Below the pieces are notes generated by a model. The model had not been told where the DNA came from and ran no database searches. It saw nothing but the letters and a program-made list of their open reading frames with translations. The position numbers and the translations under genes are program-made. Shown here in pieces: positions 1 to 9,550 of a DNA stretch of 64,000 nucleotides. The stretch spans positions 1,736,001 to 1,800,000 of the forward strand of contig NZ_LDPY01000001.1 in NCBI RefSeq assembly GCF_001038505.1, in the 5' to 3' direction. The first letter of the stretch is position 1; the number at the start of each line of letters is the position of its first letter. Source of the DNA: Puniceibacterium sp. IMCC21224 (lineage in GTDB: Bacteria > Pseudomonadota > Alphaproteobacteria > Rhodobacterales > Rhodobacteraceae).

Positions 1-2139
1 GGTGTTGCCCAGCGACTTGGACATCTTGTTGCCCTTTTCGTCGAGGGTAAAGCCATGCGTCAGCACGCCGCGATAGGGCGCGCGTCCCTGTGTGCCACAG
101 CTTTGCAGCATCGATGAATGGAACCAGCCGCGATGCTGGTCAGTGCCCTCCAGATACAGGTCCGCCAGTCCGTCATCCGATCCATCGGCGCGATCGCGCA
201 GGACAAAGGCATGGGTCGACCCGGAATCGAACCACACGTCGAGGATGTCGAACACCTGATCCCATTCGGCAGGGTCGTAGTCAGTGCCGAGGAAGCGTTC
301 CTTGGCGCCGTCCTTGTACCAGGCATCTGCGCCCTCAGCCTCGAACGCCCCGAGCACGCGGGCATTCACGCCCTCGTCGCGCAGCAAGAAATCACTGTCC
401 GTCGGCAGCGCGCCCTTGCGGGTAAAGCAGGTCAGCGGCACACCCCAGGCGCGCTGGCGCGACAGCACCCAGTCGGGCCGCGCCTCGATCATTGAATACA
501 GGCGGTTGCGCCCGGTCTGCGGCGTCCATGTCACCAGCTTGTCGATCGAGGTCAGCGCCCGTTCGCGGATCGTGGTGCCATAGGTGTCCAGCCCGTCACC
601 GACGGGGCGGTCGATGGCAGCGAACCACTGCGGCGTGTTGCGGAAGATGACAGGCGCCTTGGAGCGCCAGGAATGCGGATAGCTGTGTGTCACTCGCCCA
701 CGCGCCAGCAGGCCGCCAACCTCTACCAGTTTATCGATCACAGCGGTGTTGGCCTTGCCCTCTTTGCCCTTGTGATCGAACACCTTGAGGCCCGCGAAGA
801 TCGGCACATGCGGCAGGAATTCAGATTCCTCGCCGACGTTGTGGGTCATCCGGTCCATCCAGCCGCGTTTGACGAAGCAATCGAAGTCGTCGGCGCCATG
901 CGAGGGCGCGGTGTGCACAAAACCCGTGCCCGCATCGTCGGTTACATGATCGCCGTCGATCATCGGCACATCGTAGTCCCAGAAGCCAACTTTGTCTGGT
1001 AAATCTATCGCATCGGGAAGGCCTGAATGGACATAAGGGTTCAAGTCAAGGAAAGCGCGACTATCAATGCCAGAGTCGGCGATTCCACGGAGAGGGTGAG
1101 CTAGAACCAAACCTTCAAGGTCGGTCTCGGTCAAGTCGTCGATGCGGTTCCACTGACCGGGTTCAAGACGCGCTTTGGAAAAGACTTCCTCTGCTAGCTT
1201 ATCGGCCAGCAAATAGCGTTGGCCCTTTTTGGCCCAGCATTCATCGGGAGTGCTTGTGACCTCGTAAAGGCCATAAGAGATGGCGGGGTTGTAGGCCACA
1301 GCCCTGTTGGACGGGATGGTCCAGGGGGTTGTTGTCCAAATAACGATATTTGTGCCAACTAATGATTCTCGGCGACTTTCTAGTTCGCCGACTTGTTCAG
1401 GTGTCAGCTTTTCATATAGTTCGTCCGACAGCGCCAAGGCATTCATTACCCGAAACGGCACCCAGATCGTGTGGCTCTTGTGATCGTGGTATTCGATTTC
1501 GGCCTCGGCCAACGCGGTCTTTTCCACCGGCGACCACATCACGGGTTTGGACCCCTGATACAACGTGCCGCTCATCAGGAATTTCTGGAATTCCTCGGCG
1601 ATGATGCGCTCGGCGCGGAAATCCATCGTCAGGTACGGTTTGTCCCAGGTCCCGGTGATGCCCAGACGTTTGAATTCGTCGCGCTGGATGTCGATCCAAC
1701 CCTCAGCGAACTTGCGGCATTCCTGACGAAAATCGACGACCGGCACGTCGTCCTTGTTCAGCCCCTTGTTGCGGTACTGCTCCTCGATCTTCCATTCGAT
1801 CGGCAGGCCGTGGCAATCCCAGCCGGGGACATAGCGCGCATCACGCCCCATCATCTGCTGCGAGCGCACCACCATATCCTTGAGGATCTTGTTCAGCGCG
1901 TGGCCGATATGCAGATGGCCATTGGCGTATGGGGGGCCGTCATGCAGGGTAAACGGCGCGCGCGCGTCAGATGTCCCAGTGGCAGCCTTTTCGCGCAGGC
2001 GGCCATAGACGCCGATTCGTGCCCAGCGATCCAGCCACTCCGGCTCGCGCTTGGGCAGCCCCGCACGCATCGGAAAATCGGTGCGGGGCAGGTTCAGGGT
2101 GTCTTTGTAGTCGGGGGTCTCGGGCGTTTCGGCGCACAT
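1..2139 (-). CDS. ileS: Isoleucyl-tRNA synthetase (partial, C-terminus off the window)
   Basis: Charges tRNA-Ile with isoleucine in the cytoplasm (class Ia synthetase). The visible 713 codons begin with ATG at 2139 and read off the left edge. Class I signatures are both present: HIGH at residues 77-80 within [11 protein letters not shown], and KMSKS at residues 705-709, only a few codons from the window edge. The editing (CP1) domain lies between them. Alphaproteobacterial IleS is usually about 950-1000 residues, so roughly the last 250-290 residues (the anticodon-binding end) are missing. The start is supported by the typical Rhodobacterales N-terminus and by a stop-rich upstream region. The 5' side carries an unusual structured intergenic region (2140-2505). 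Confidence 0.97.
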   Translation of the reverse strand, partial: MCAETPETPDYKDTLNLPRTDFPMRAGLPKREPEWLDRWARIGVYGRLREKAATGTSDARAPFTLHDGPPYANGHLHIGHALNKILKDMVVRSQQMMGRDARYVPGWDCHGLPIEWKIEEQYRNKGLNKDDVPVVDFRQECRKFAEGWIDIQRDEFKRLGITGTWDKPYLTMDFRAERIIAEEFQKFLMSGTLYQGSKPVMWSPVEKTALAEAEIEYHDHKSHTIWVPFRVMNALALSDELYEKLTPEQVGELESRRESLVGTNIVIWTTTPWTIPSNRAVAYNPAISYGLYEVTSTPDECWAKKGQRYLLADKLAEEVFSKARLEPGQWNRIDDLTETDLEGLVLAHPLRGIADSGIDSRAFLDLNPYVHSGLPDAIDLPDKVGFWDYDVPMIDGDHVTDDAGTGFVHTAPSHGADDFDCFVKRGWMDRMTHNVGEESEFLPHVPIFAGLKVFDHKGKEGKANTAVIDKLVEVGGLLARGRVTHSYPHSWRSKAPVIFRNTPQWFAAIDRPVGDGLDTYGTTIRERALTSIDKLVTWTPQTGRNRLYSMIEARPDWVLSRQRAWGVPLTCFTRKGALPTDSDFLLRDEGVNARVLGAFEAEGADAWYKDGAKERFLGTDYDPAEWDQVFDILDVWFDSGSTHAFVLRDRADGSDDGLADLYLEGTDQHRGWFHSSMLQSCGTQGRAPYRGVLTHGFTLDEKGNKMSKSLGNT

Positions 2140-2210
2140 TTCGGGCGTCCTCGGTATTCGTCAGGGCGGGTTTGGGGTGAGGGGCGGCGCGGCGATCCGG
2201 ACGCCTGATC

Positions 2211-2238
2211 CCGGCGCAACGTAAGTTTACGGCGCCGG
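2211..2238. promoter_or_regulatory. Nested palindrome in the ileS 5' region
   Basis: Outer arms CCGGCGC (2211-2217) and GCGCCGG (2232-2238) enclose inner arms GTAA (2221-2224) and TTAC (2227-2230) around a two-base centre. In RNA it would fold into a stable hairpin about 70 bases before the ileS start; as DNA it could be an operator. The function is inferred only. Confidence 0.5.
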
Positions 2239-2380
2239 GCAAGTAATTCGCAGAATGATCTTCAAGGGATCCATCATGACGGGCGTTATAGGCTCCGCAC
2301 CTCTGGCCGTCCAGAGCAGAGGCGATATCGACCAGAAAGCCCGGGTTCGCAACGTCCGCGCAACCGCAACACAAATAAGA

Positions 2381-2403
2381 TGCGTATTTGGAAAGAGAAG
2401 AAA
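2381..2403 (+). repeat. 23-bp intergenic repeat, copy 1
   Basis: Shares GCGTATTT followed by AAAGAGAAGAA with three other copies in this window (2455-2477, 41291-41313, 50570-50592). This copy departs most, with GG after GCGTATTT and a final A. It forms an inverted pair with copy 2. Confidence 0.7.
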
Positions 2404-2454
2404 CCGGACAGCCCGATCAACACTCAGGTTCTGCGGCCGGAGCTCCACAGAGCG

Positions 2455-2477
2455 CTTCTTCTCTTTAAAAATACGCA
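2455..2477 (-). repeat. 23-bp intergenic repeat, copy 2
   Basis: Reverse-strand copy of the same repeat. It faces copy 1 across 51 bases; the arms match at 20 of 23 positions, so a long hairpin could form. It lies 28 bases beyond the stop codon of the VIT-type gene. Confidence 0.75.
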
Positions 2478-2505
2478 AAATCTGACCTGCGCCACAGGTG
2501 CTACC

Positions 2506-3225
2506 TCAGGTAAAAAGAGTGCCGACGAAATAGGCAATGCTGGCGGCGATCCCGCCGATGGCCAGCGTTTCGAGGCCAGAACGCCACCAAGAAGACAGCG
2601 ACCAGATGCTCTTGTAGGTTCCAATGGCGAAAAACACCGCCAGCGTTAGTATCGTCGAGACCTGGAATGCCAGTTCAAGGCCCAGAAGGAAGGGCACCAG
2701 CGGCACCATTCCAGCCACAAGAAACGCTACAAACGTGGCGAGTGCAGCCCGCATCGGTTCCGGATCGACCGGAGCAAGGCCGTATTCGCCTTCGAGCATG
2801 ATCTGAATCCACGCCTCTTTGTCCGAGGCGATCTGTTCAACCGCCTCATCCAGTGCCGGGCCAGACAATCCCTTGAGGTGCAGGATATGCCGCAATTCGC
2901 GCTTTTCGCCGTCGGGATCGTCGGCGATATGGCGCTCTTCGATCCGGCGCAGGCGTTTGATATTGTCTAATTCGGTCTTGGTGCCGGAGTAATTTCCAGC
3001 GGCCATCGAAAACCCGTCGGCCAGAACATTGGCAATGCCAAGAGCGACGATAATTACTGGCGATAGCCCGGCACCGGCGACGCCCGCGACGATGGCAAAT
3101 GTCGTCACTGATCCATCAATGGCACCATAGACAATATCGCGCAGATAGCCGCGTCCAGGGGGCGTTCCAATCCGGTCTTCGATTTCGTGCTGGCTGTGGC
3201 CATGTTCTGCGATATCGGTCGGCAT
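2506..3225 (-). CDS. VIT1/CCC1-family iron/manganese transporter
   Basis: A 239-residue membrane protein of the vacuolar iron transporter family, predicted to move Fe2+ or Mn2+ across the inner membrane. The N-terminal block (DIVYGAIDGSVTTFAIVAG, then IVALGIANVLADGFSMAAGNY) is the VIT hallmark of membrane segments 1 and 2. A charged cytoplasmic region rich in Glu/Asp follows (about residues 90-150), then three more hydrophobic segments. I chose ATG 3225 because GGAG lies 7 bases upstream and the typical N-terminus starts there; the frame stays open further upstream but that part is Arg/Pro-rich and looks noncoding. There is no ferritin-like domain. The substrate metal cannot be told from sequence. 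Confidence 0.85.
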   Translation of the reverse strand: MPTDIAEHGHSQHEIEDRIGTPPGRGYLRDIVYGAIDGSVTTFAIVAGVAGAGLSPVIIVALGIANVLADGFSMAAGNYSGTKTELDNIKRLRRIEERHIADDPDGEKRELRHILHLKGLSGPALDEAVEQIASDKEAWIQIMLEGEYGLAPVDPEPMRAALATFVAFLVAGMVPLVPFLLGLELAFQVSTILTLAVFFAIGTYKSIWSLSSWWRSGLETLAIGGIAASIAYFVGTLFT

Positions 3226-3340
3226 TATAATCTCCGGGCAGTGCGGAGGGGCCTTATGACAACGGATCGCGCGGGGGTAAAGCGGGTATTCGGGCCAGCT
3301 GTGAACCGGGCGGCGAAGGTCGGCCTGATATCGCCGGTAT

Positions 3341-4354
3341 TCAGGACTTGTCCGAGGTAAAGAGACCGCTGAGCGCGGTGCGGATGATTGCACGAACAGA
3401 CGGGCGTTGGGTGCGCGCAAAGGGCAGGGGGCGGCAGACCTCCATCGCGGCGACACCGACCCGTGCGGTGAGTGCGCCGTTCACCAGCCCTTCGCCAAAG
3501 CGGCGCGACAGCTTGGCTAGCAATCCGCCACCCAAAATAGGTTCCAGCATGTCGTCGCCCACTGCGACAGCGCCTGTTGCCACGAGATGTGACATTACGG
3601 CGCGGGTCAACCGCCAGCTGCCCAACGTCCCTGAACGGCCGCCGTAGATTTCGGCAATGCGACGGATCATACGGATATTTGATGTCAGCGCCGCGCCAAT
3701 GTCGGCAAACGCCAGCGGCACAAGGGCGGTCACAGTCGCGACCTGCCGCGCAGCCCCCTCGACTTCGCGCCGGGCGGCAAGGTCGAGCGGACCCAAAAGC
3801 TCGGTTTCCGCAAGACCCAGCAGAGCCGAGGCATCGAACATGTCACCCTGTCGCTCAGCCAGCTTTTCGCGGCCCCATTTTGTGTCATCGCGCCCGGCGT
3901 AGAGACCGTTGAGTTGCGCCACCACGCCACGGGCGGCATTCAGATCTTCGTCTGCCAGCGCCTGAGTGGCGGCGCGGTGCAGGCCATCAATGCGCTTGAG
4001 TCGGGAAAAGACCGACAGCTCCTTGACGACAATGATCAGCACCACTAAGCCGAAGAGCGCAAACAAACCGGCAACGATGTAGCCCAGGATTGGCTGGCTG
4101 GCGATCAGGCCCGTGACGAAATTCCACGCGGTAATCGACACCAGCGTACCGATCAGCACCGACAGAGTGGCCCAAAACCAGCGGGCCAGCCGTGAGGGAG
4201 GCCGCGCGGCAAGGGCGGCGGCGGTGGCCATGGCCTGCCCCTTGGGCGCTGGGGCGTCGAGGTCGGGCACCGGCGGGGCTTTGGCCGGGTTGGGCCGCGA
4301 CGCGGAGGTGGTTTCGTCCAGCGGGATGAGCACGGGGCCTTTGCGGTCGGTCAT
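3341..4354 (-). CDS. YcjF-like membrane protein (TIGR01620/DUF697)
   Basis: A 337-residue protein of the YcjF/TIGR01620 family. A Pro/Ala-rich cytoplasmic N-terminus (about residues 1-55) precedes two hydrophobic segments (about 60-115), followed by a helical soluble region ending in a DUF697-like hydrophobic stretch that includes the segment around ALVPLAFADIGAALTSN. In enterobacteria ycjF sits directly after ycjX, and the pair is linked to envelope stress. Here the same pair is kept but separated by an acetyltransferase gene. The start ATG (4354) overlaps the stop of that gene by four bases (ATGA), so the three genes are translationally coupled. The molecular function of the family is not established. 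Confidence 0.85.
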   Translation of the reverse strand: MTDRKGPVLIPLDETTSASRPNPAKAPPVPDLDAPAPKGQAMATAAALAARPPSRLARWFWATLSVLIGTLVSITAWNFVTGLIASQPILGYIVAGLFALFGLVVLIIVVKELSVFSRLKRIDGLHRAATQALADEDLNAARGVVAQLNGLYAGRDDTKWGREKLAERQGDMFDASALLGLAETELLGPLDLAARREVEGAARQVATVTALVPLAFADIGAALTSNIRMIRRIAEIYGGRSGTLGSWRLTRAVMSHLVATGAVAVGDDMLEPILGGGLLAKLSRRFGEGLVNGALTARVGVAAMEVCRPLPFARTQRPSVRAIIRTALSGLFTSDKS

Positions 4355-4857
4355 GTCTGGGGATCCTGCGAGCGGTCGGTTTGAGCGGTGGCCCGTGTCG
4401 GCACCACCGGCGGTTTGCGTTCCCAGACATACAGGATGTCCGGCAGGCCTTCGTCGTTGTCGGCGCCATCGGTGCGGCGGTCCGCAGTAAACCCTTCGCG
4501 TTCGTAGAACTTGCGCGCTCCGGCATTGGCCTCGAAGGTCCAGAGTTCGAGCCGGTCGCTGGCAGCCTGCGCGTCCTCGATCAGCATCCGGCCAACACCG
4601 TCGCCCCGCGTGTTCGGGTGGATATAAAGCGCATGAACATAATCCTCGTTGCGGGCGATAAAGCCCACCACGGCGCCGCCCTGACCGCGGGCTGCGACCG
4701 TGACCCAGCCGTGGTCGATCATCTGCCCGGCATGGACGATATCTTCGACTGCGGAATGCAATTGCGGCTTCCAGTCGTTATCGCGCACGGCGCTGCTGAT
4801 CATCTCGCCCAGCTTGCCGGCATCAGTGCTGCGGGCGGGGCGCAGAATTACCCTCAC
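4351..4857 (-). CDS. GNAT-family N-acetyltransferase
   Basis: A 168-residue GNAT protein. Visible motifs include the acetyl-CoA loop in HPNTRGDGVGRMLIEDA (Q/RxxGxG/A-type, near residues 80-96) and the C-terminal FEANAGARKFYEREGF block typical of the fold. It transfers an acetyl group to an unknown amine or protein substrate. The start is GTG at 4857; this GTG overlaps the TGA of the upstream ycjX-like gene by four bases, and its own stop overlaps the next ATG, so it is embedded in the ycjX-ycjF operon. The last 25 residues are Pro/Thr/Arg-rich and look like a disordered tail. Confidence 0.88.
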   Translation of the reverse strand: MRVILRPARSTDAGKLGEMISSAVRDNDWKPQLHSAVEDIVHAGQMIDHGWVTVAARGQGGAVVGFIARNEDYVHALYIHPNTRGDGVGRMLIEDAQAASDRLELWTFEANAGARKFYEREGFTADRRTDGADNDEGLPDILYVWERKPPVVPTRATAQTDRSQDPQT

Positions 4858-6287
4858 AACCGGTCTCCGATCAGGAATTGCGCCGCCCGGTCAAGCCGGA
4901 TATGCGGCGGCCCCTCGCCGGGTTTCAACGATAGCGGTGCGGGGGCGAATGCCATAATCTGATAATCCTCGTCCAGCCAACTGTCCGCGCCCTGCCGTGC
5001 GGGATTGAGCAGATGCGCCGGATCTTCGGGCAGGGCGCCGGGATAGAACGCCGCCGTCTTGCCCGTCGACAAAAGTGTGCCGCGTACGCAGTCCAGTTCC
5101 CGGCCCTGATGGGTCAACGTTTCTTCGGTTGTGGCGCGCAGGGCGGCCAGCGACATCGACTGCGTTTCGGCCCCGGCAAAGCGGGCGCGGTCGCGGGCGT
5201 CACGAGTCAGCGCCTCCATGATCGCGGTTAGGCGGGGGTGTTGGGTATGATGCAGATGGTCGGCCTTGGTCGCGGCGAACAGGATTTTTTCCACCCGTTT
5301 GCCCAGCAGAAGCTTGCTGAGAAAGGCGTTCCGGCCGGGGCGAAACGCGGTGAGGATATCAACCATGGTGCGGCGCAGATCCTCGACCGCCTTTGGCCCC
5401 TGATGGATCGCGCCCAATGCGTCGACCAGCACCACCTGCCGGTCAATCCGGCTAAAGTGATCGCGAAAGAACAGAGTGACAACGCGGGATTTATACGCCT
5501 CGAACCGGCGGTCCATCTCGCGCCAGAGCGATTTGCGCGGGGCCTTGTCCATCGGCGGCAGCGGCGCAAAGGTCAGCACCGGCGATCCCGCCAGATCCCC
5601 CGGCAGCAGGAACCGCCCCGGCGTCAGATCGCTATACCCTGCATCCCGCGCGGCGTTAAGGTAATCGGTAAAGCTGCGGGTGAGCGCCTGCGCGCGCACT
5701 TCGTCCAGATCCTGCGCGCCATCCTCTGCCTTGGCCATGGCGCGGAAATCGGTGGCGCTGTCGCGCGTTTGCAGCCGCTCCAGGGTCTCGGCGGACCATA
5801 CGGCATAGCTTTTGTCCAGCAGGCCCAGATCCAGCAGCCATTCGCCAGGGTAATCCACGATATCGATATGCACTGTACGGGGCCCCTGAATCCCGGCCAG
5901 CAGCCCCGATGGCCGCACCTTGAGCGACAATCGCAGTTCCGAGATTGAGCGGGTGTTGTCGGGCCAATGTGGCGTGCGTGAGGTGAGCGCGCTCAGGTGC
6001 GATTCGTATTCAAACCGGGGCATTGTGTCGTCGGGTTGCGGTTGCAGATAGGCGGCAGTGATGCGCCCCTCAGAGGCGGCGACAAGGCCGGGCATCCGCG
6101 CGCGGTCCAGCAGATTGGCCACCAGCGACGTGATGAAAACCGTCTTGCCCGACCGCGCCAGCCCGGTGACCCCCAACCGGATGACCGGATCCATGAACAC
6201 GCCCGTCACCCCGTCGGCAACGTTTTCCACGCTGCGCGTGATCGTGTCGGCGATGGTTCCTATCACCACGTGGTCATTCTCCTGCAT
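4854..6287 (-). CDS. YcjX-family P-loop NTPase
   Basis: A 477-residue member of the YcjX family (DUF463). A P-loop, GLARSGKT, lies at residues 42-49, and DYPGEW nearby is the Walker B-like motif characteristic of YcjX. Later motifs include a [11 protein letters not shown] block resembling a guanine-recognition NKxD element; family structures have been reported as GTP-binding. It is cytosolic, perhaps membrane associated through its YcjF partner. ATG 6287 is preferred; TTG at 6290 would add one residue. It is the first gene of a three-gene coupled operon and is divergent from truA with about 95 bases between. Confidence 0.92.
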   Translation of the reverse strand: MQENDHVVIGTIADTITRSVENVADGVTGVFMDPVIRLGVTGLARSGKTVFITSLVANLLDRARMPGLVAASEGRITAAYLQPQPDDTMPRFEYESHLSALTSRTPHWPDNTRSISELRLSLKVRPSGLLAGIQGPRTVHIDIVDYPGEWLLDLGLLDKSYAVWSAETLERLQTRDSATDFRAMAKAEDGAQDLDEVRAQALTRSFTDYLNAARDAGYSDLTPGRFLLPGDLAGSPVLTFAPLPPMDKAPRKSLWREMDRRFEAYKSRVVTLFFRDHFSRIDRQVVLVDALGAIHQGPKAVEDLRRTMVDILTAFRPGRNAFLSKLLLGKRVEKILFAATKADHLHHTQHPRLTAIMEALTRDARDRARFAGAETQSMSLAALRATTEETLTHQGRELDCVRGTLLSTGKTAAFYPGALPEDPAHLLNPARQGADSWLDEDYQIMAFAPAPLSLKPGEGPPHIRLDRAAQFLIGDRL

Positions 6288-6382
6288 CAACTGGCTTCGG
6301 GGGCAAGATAGACACGCAACGGGCCGGGTGCCAGTACCGTGCGGGGGATTGTTCGCGGCGCAAGCCCGCGCTATGGGGCGGG

Positions 6383-7150
6383 ATGCCCAGATATGCCCTG
6401 AAAATTGAATATAACGGCGGACCGTTCTGCGGCTGGCAGCGACAGACCGGCCAGCCGTCGGTACAGGGCGCCATCGAGGCGGCGTTGGCGCGGCTCGAAC
6501 CGGGGCCGCACACGATTGCCGCCGCCGGGCGGACCGATGCGGGGGTGCATGGTCGCGGTCAGGTCTGCCACTGCGATCTGCAAAAGGACTGGGAGGCGTT
6601 CCGATTGTCCGAGGCGCTGAACTATCATCTCAAGCCGCTGCCCGTGGCCGTCGTCGCGGCGGCACAGGTTAGCACGGACTGGCACGCACGGTTTTCCGCA
6701 GTCGAGCGGCGCTATCTTTTCCGCATCGTCGCGCGGCGCGCGCCTCTGACGCTTGAGGCCGGGCAGGTCTGGCGGGTGAACCACGATCTGGATGTCGCAG
6801 CGATGCGAGAAGGGGCGGCGCATCTGGTGGGGAATCACGATTTCACCACCTTCCGGTCGGTGATGTGTCAGGCGCTGTCACCGGTCAAGACGCTGGACGC
6901 GCTTGAGATCGGAACATTTGAAGGACCGGCAGGGCGCGAAATTCACGCCCGGTTCCAGGCGCGGTCGTTCCTGCACAATCAGGTGCGCAGCCTGATAGGC
7001 ACGCTGGAACGGGTGGGTGCCGGGCGCTGGGCGCCTGATGATGTAAAAACCGCGCTTGAGGCGCGCGACCGTGCCGCCTGTGGCCCGGTCAGCCCGCCGC
7101 AGGGATTGTATCTGACGGATGTGGGATACCCCGAGGATCCTTTTGCCTGA
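6383..7150 (+). CDS. truA: tRNA pseudouridine(38-40) synthase TruA
   Basis: Isomerises uridines 38, 39 and 40 of the tRNA anticodon stem to pseudouridine. The 255-residue protein has the expected family length. The catalytic Asp is residue 52 in GRTDAGVHG, followed by the conserved QVCHCD stretch; the C-terminal half carries NHDFTTFRS and the RSFLHNQVR motif typical of TruA. The start ATG 6383 gives the usual N-terminus with [10 protein letters not shown]. It stands alone on the plus strand between two minus-strand transcription units. Confidence 0.97.
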   Translation: MPRYALKIEYNGGPFCGWQRQTGQPSVQGAIEAALARLEPGPHTIAAAGRTDAGVHGRGQVCHCDLQKDWEAFRLSEALNYHLKPLPVAVVAAAQVSTDWHARFSAVERRYLFRIVARRAPLTLEAGQVWRVNHDLDVAAMREGAAHLVGNHDFTTFRSVMCQALSPVKTLDALEIGTFEGPAGREIHARFQARSFLHNQVRSLIGTLERVGAGRWAPDDVKTALEARDRAACGPVSPPQGLYLTDVGYPEDPFA

Positions 7151-7172
7151 AGCTATGTGGTTAGAACGTTGG

Positions 7173-7691
7173 TCAGTCGTTTTCGATCAGACCTGCACCC
7201 GCACCCGTGCGGCGTGACGCATCCGTTGCGGGCACATACGTCCGCGCTGCCAGTGTTTCGAGACGGTTCAGCAGCTCGGACGGGGCGATGATCCGGGGCG
7301 GCAACGCTGTGCAGGTTTTGGCGGACAGATCAACGGTGATCCGCAGGCGGTGCTGTGCGTCGCGGGTGATGATGGATTGATCCTGTACCGCCACCGGCAG
7401 CAGATGCGCATAGCTCTGTGCCAGCGTGTCATCGCCGTTGTGCAATGTCAGCTCAATCGGGCCGCTCATCGCGGCGGCGGCGCTCAGGACGTCATCCATC
7501 AGCAGTGGCAATCGCAGGATCGGGCTGTCAGCGGGATTGGCCAGCGCCGCGATCAGCGGCGCCGCGCCGCCCCCCTGAGCCAGATGCAACGGGCACGCCC
7601 TGCCAAACAGATCAGCTTGGGCCGGGGGAAATCCTGCGCCGCGCGCGGCTTTGGTTGCCAGCGTCTGAAGCTCGTTTGCGGAATGGGTCAT
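7173..7691 (-). CDS. DUF3726 domain protein
   Basis: A 172-residue protein whose N-terminus (residues 1-40, with LATKAARGAGF) matches my memory of DUF3726, a family found mainly in Rhodobacterales with no assigned function. I see no catalytic motif, signal peptide or membrane segment. The ATG at 7691 overlaps the stop of the preceding long gene by four bases (ATGA), so the two are probably co-translated. An in-frame upstream start would lie inside the previous gene and add a basic, noncoding-looking stretch. It ends 22 bases from the convergent truA stop. Confidence 0.75.
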   Translation of the reverse strand: MTHSANELQTLATKAARGAGFPPAQADLFGRACPLHLAQGGGAAPLIAALANPADSPILRLPLLMDDVLSAAAAMSGPIELTLHNGDDTLAQSYAHLLPVAVQDQSIITRDAQHRLRITVDLSAKTCTALPPRIIAPSELLNRLETLAARTYVPATDASRRTGAGAGLIEND

Positions 7692-9367
7692 GCAAAGTCT
7701 CCGGTCTGTGTGTCGGTGGGTCCGGTTGGCAACCACCAGTCATCAGCGCCCGGCGTGCCCAGGTCCTCGGGTAGCGGTGCGCCCTGCGCCAGCGTGATAC
7801 GGGTCCAGCGGTCGGATTTGGGATCGAACCGGGTGGCGCCAAAAAACGCCAGCTTGCAGCGCAGCATGTCGATGGGCAGGCAATCGGCGGCAATCAGATT
7901 GTCGCGGATTTCTCCGTACGGCGCGTGCGCTGCACAGCGCACACGGGTCAGGGCAAGTTCGTGTTCAGGATGGCAGAGGCGGAATTCGCGCAGCGGCTGC
8001 GATTGCACCGGCAGCGCCTGCCAGAGGGCCTGTACCCGCGCCGCAATGTCGAGCGGGCTTTCCAGCCCCGCGTCCGGCTCTTGATCGCGCAGACCAAGGC
8101 GTGGTTCACCCTTTTCCGCAGATACATACCAGAATCGATGTCGTTGCGCGGGGTCATCAAAGTCGCAGGCAAGTGCCCAGTCGAACTGCGCCTCGATCGT
8201 GTCGCGCAGCGCGTCGGTGGTGTCGATCTGTTCCTGCTGCGGCCCGAACGGGTCGGACATGCAGTCGCTCAGCCCGTCAACCAGTGGGCCGAAGGGTTCG
8301 ATCAGCAGGGCGGCGGTCAGTTCCTGCACGTCGCGAGAGAGGGGTTCTGTTCTGGTCATGATCAGGTCTAACGGCTGTGGGGCGCTCAGGGTTCCCTGAT
8401 CCAGCCATCCGCGCACCTGCGACCATTGCGCGCGCAGCGTGTCGCCACGGGCCTGATGCACCGGGGCATCCATCTGCCAGTGCGTCAGGTGAACGGCGGC
8501 GCGGTCGGCCAGGCGCCGCAACTCGGCAGCCTGATCGCGGGTCACCGCAGGCAGGGCACGTACCCGCGCCAGCGCCGTTTCCCGCGCCATCATCCAGTTG
8601 TTCAGCAGCATCGGGTGTGTCACCAAAAACGGTGCCATTCCCAACCCGGTGGCATTGCCGATGCCCAGATACCGTTTGAGCGCAGGCGCCAATCTGACAC
8701 CGCCGATATGTTCAGCCAGCTCGTGGGTAAAGCTGCGGATCAGCCAGACGGTCAGCATCTCGGCGGCAAACGCTCCGCTCAGGCCGGGCCGGTGGGCATA
8801 GAGCGTGCGATCGGCAATACCGAATTTGCCATTGCCGTAAACCGCAGTGGTGCGCATGAGATAGCCAACGTCGCGGATCTTTTGCGGATCAGGCTGGCTG
8901 CCTGAACGCAGGCTTTCGACCACATATGCAAATAGCCGAACGGATTTGTTGGCGCGGCTAAGGATCAGATCGCGTTCGGTGAACCGCGCGGCCTCTTGAT
9001 GCGGGGCGGTGGCGACGATGCGCGCGATCTCGCAATTGTCCGGGATCCCGTCATAGAGCACATAGGTGGTGTCCCACGCCGTTGCGATGACCCGGTCTGT
9101 GCGCATGTCGTCCGGCAGCTCAGTTGACACCGCCACCAGCGAATAGTCATGGCCACCCAGCGGAATGGTATAGACCGCGTGACCATGCCCCTTGGCGTCG
9201 ATGTTCCAGACCGGACGGTGCATGCTGGCACCTTCGGACGCCAAACGGCGCAGCAGCACACGCAGGAACGACAGCCGCGTCGGAAAGGCCGCGCCCATAC
9301 GGTGTAGGCGCATGACCTGAGACGGCGCGCGCAAGGCGGTCTGAGGAAAGGCAGACACATCGGGCAT
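7688..9367 (-). CDS. Conserved roseobacter protein of unknown function, coupled to DUF3726
   Basis: A 559-residue cytosolic-looking protein. I recall close relatives across Rhodobacterales annotated as hypothetical, and know of no assigned activity. The N-terminal third (about residues 15-130) holds RMGAAFPTRLSFLRVLLRRL and VIATAWDTTYVLYDG; the middle has ARFTERDLILSRANKSVRLF and YLMRTTAVYGNGKFG, followed by several Trp-rich stretches. There is no signal peptide and no recognisable nucleotide-binding loop. ATG 9367 is chosen; GTG at 9388 is an alternative and neither has a strong ribosome-binding site. It is the first gene of a two-gene coupled unit with DUF3726 and is divergent from the Atm1-type exporter. 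Confidence 0.75.
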   Translation of the reverse strand: MPDVSAFPQTALRAPSQVMRLHRMGAAFPTRLSFLRVLLRRLASEGASMHRPVWNIDAKGHGHAVYTIPLGGHDYSLVAVSTELPDDMRTDRVIATAWDTTYVLYDGIPDNCEIARIVATAPHQEAARFTERDLILSRANKSVRLFAYVVESLRSGSQPDPQKIRDVGYLMRTTAVYGNGKFGIADRTLYAHRPGLSGAFAAEMLTVWLIRSFTHELAEHIGGVRLAPALKRYLGIGNATGLGMAPFLVTHPMLLNNWMMARETALARVRALPAVTRDQAAELRRLADRAAVHLTHWQMDAPVHQARGDTLRAQWSQVRGWLDQGTLSAPQPLDLIMTRTEPLSRDVQELTAALLIEPFGPLVDGLSDCMSDPFGPQQEQIDTTDALRDTIEAQFDWALACDFDDPAQRHRFWYVSAEKGEPRLGLRDQEPDAGLESPLDIAARVQALWQALPVQSQPLREFRLCHPEHELALTRVRCAAHAPYGEIRDNLIAADCLPIDMLRCKLAFFGATRFDPKSDRWTRITLAQGAPLPEDLGTPGADDWWLPTGPTDTQTGDFA

Positions 9368-9550
9368 AGTGACAGAGTGCCATCGCACCGACCGCTTGGG
9401 AACCCGGATCGCGCATGTTTCCGCGCTGACGGCCTGTATTGCGCGCGTCCGAATCGCGTTGAATCCTGACCTCGGGCGGCATCTGGGGGCTCGGGCTGGT
9501 CAATCTGAACCCACCAGTTTATCCCGGCGGTAACAGCCAAGGATCCGCCT

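Larger units (their letters stand above)
2140..2505. other. Structured intergenic region upstream of ileS
   Basis: These 366 bases contain no convincing gene. They separate the end of the VIT-type gene from ileS, both on the minus strand, so they should hold the ileS promoter and leader. Visible elements are a strong nested palindrome at 2211-2238 and two oppositely oriented copies of a 23-bp repeat at 2381-2403 and 2455-2477. Short open frames here overlap the repeats and have no family resemblance. Confidence 0.7.

Noticed and set aside
3226..3456. In-frame extension of the VIT-type gene giving a 316-residue protein.
   Set aside because: The extension is Arg/Pro-rich, overlaps the end of the upstream gene, and the ATG at 3225 has a good ribosome-binding site and the family N-terminus.
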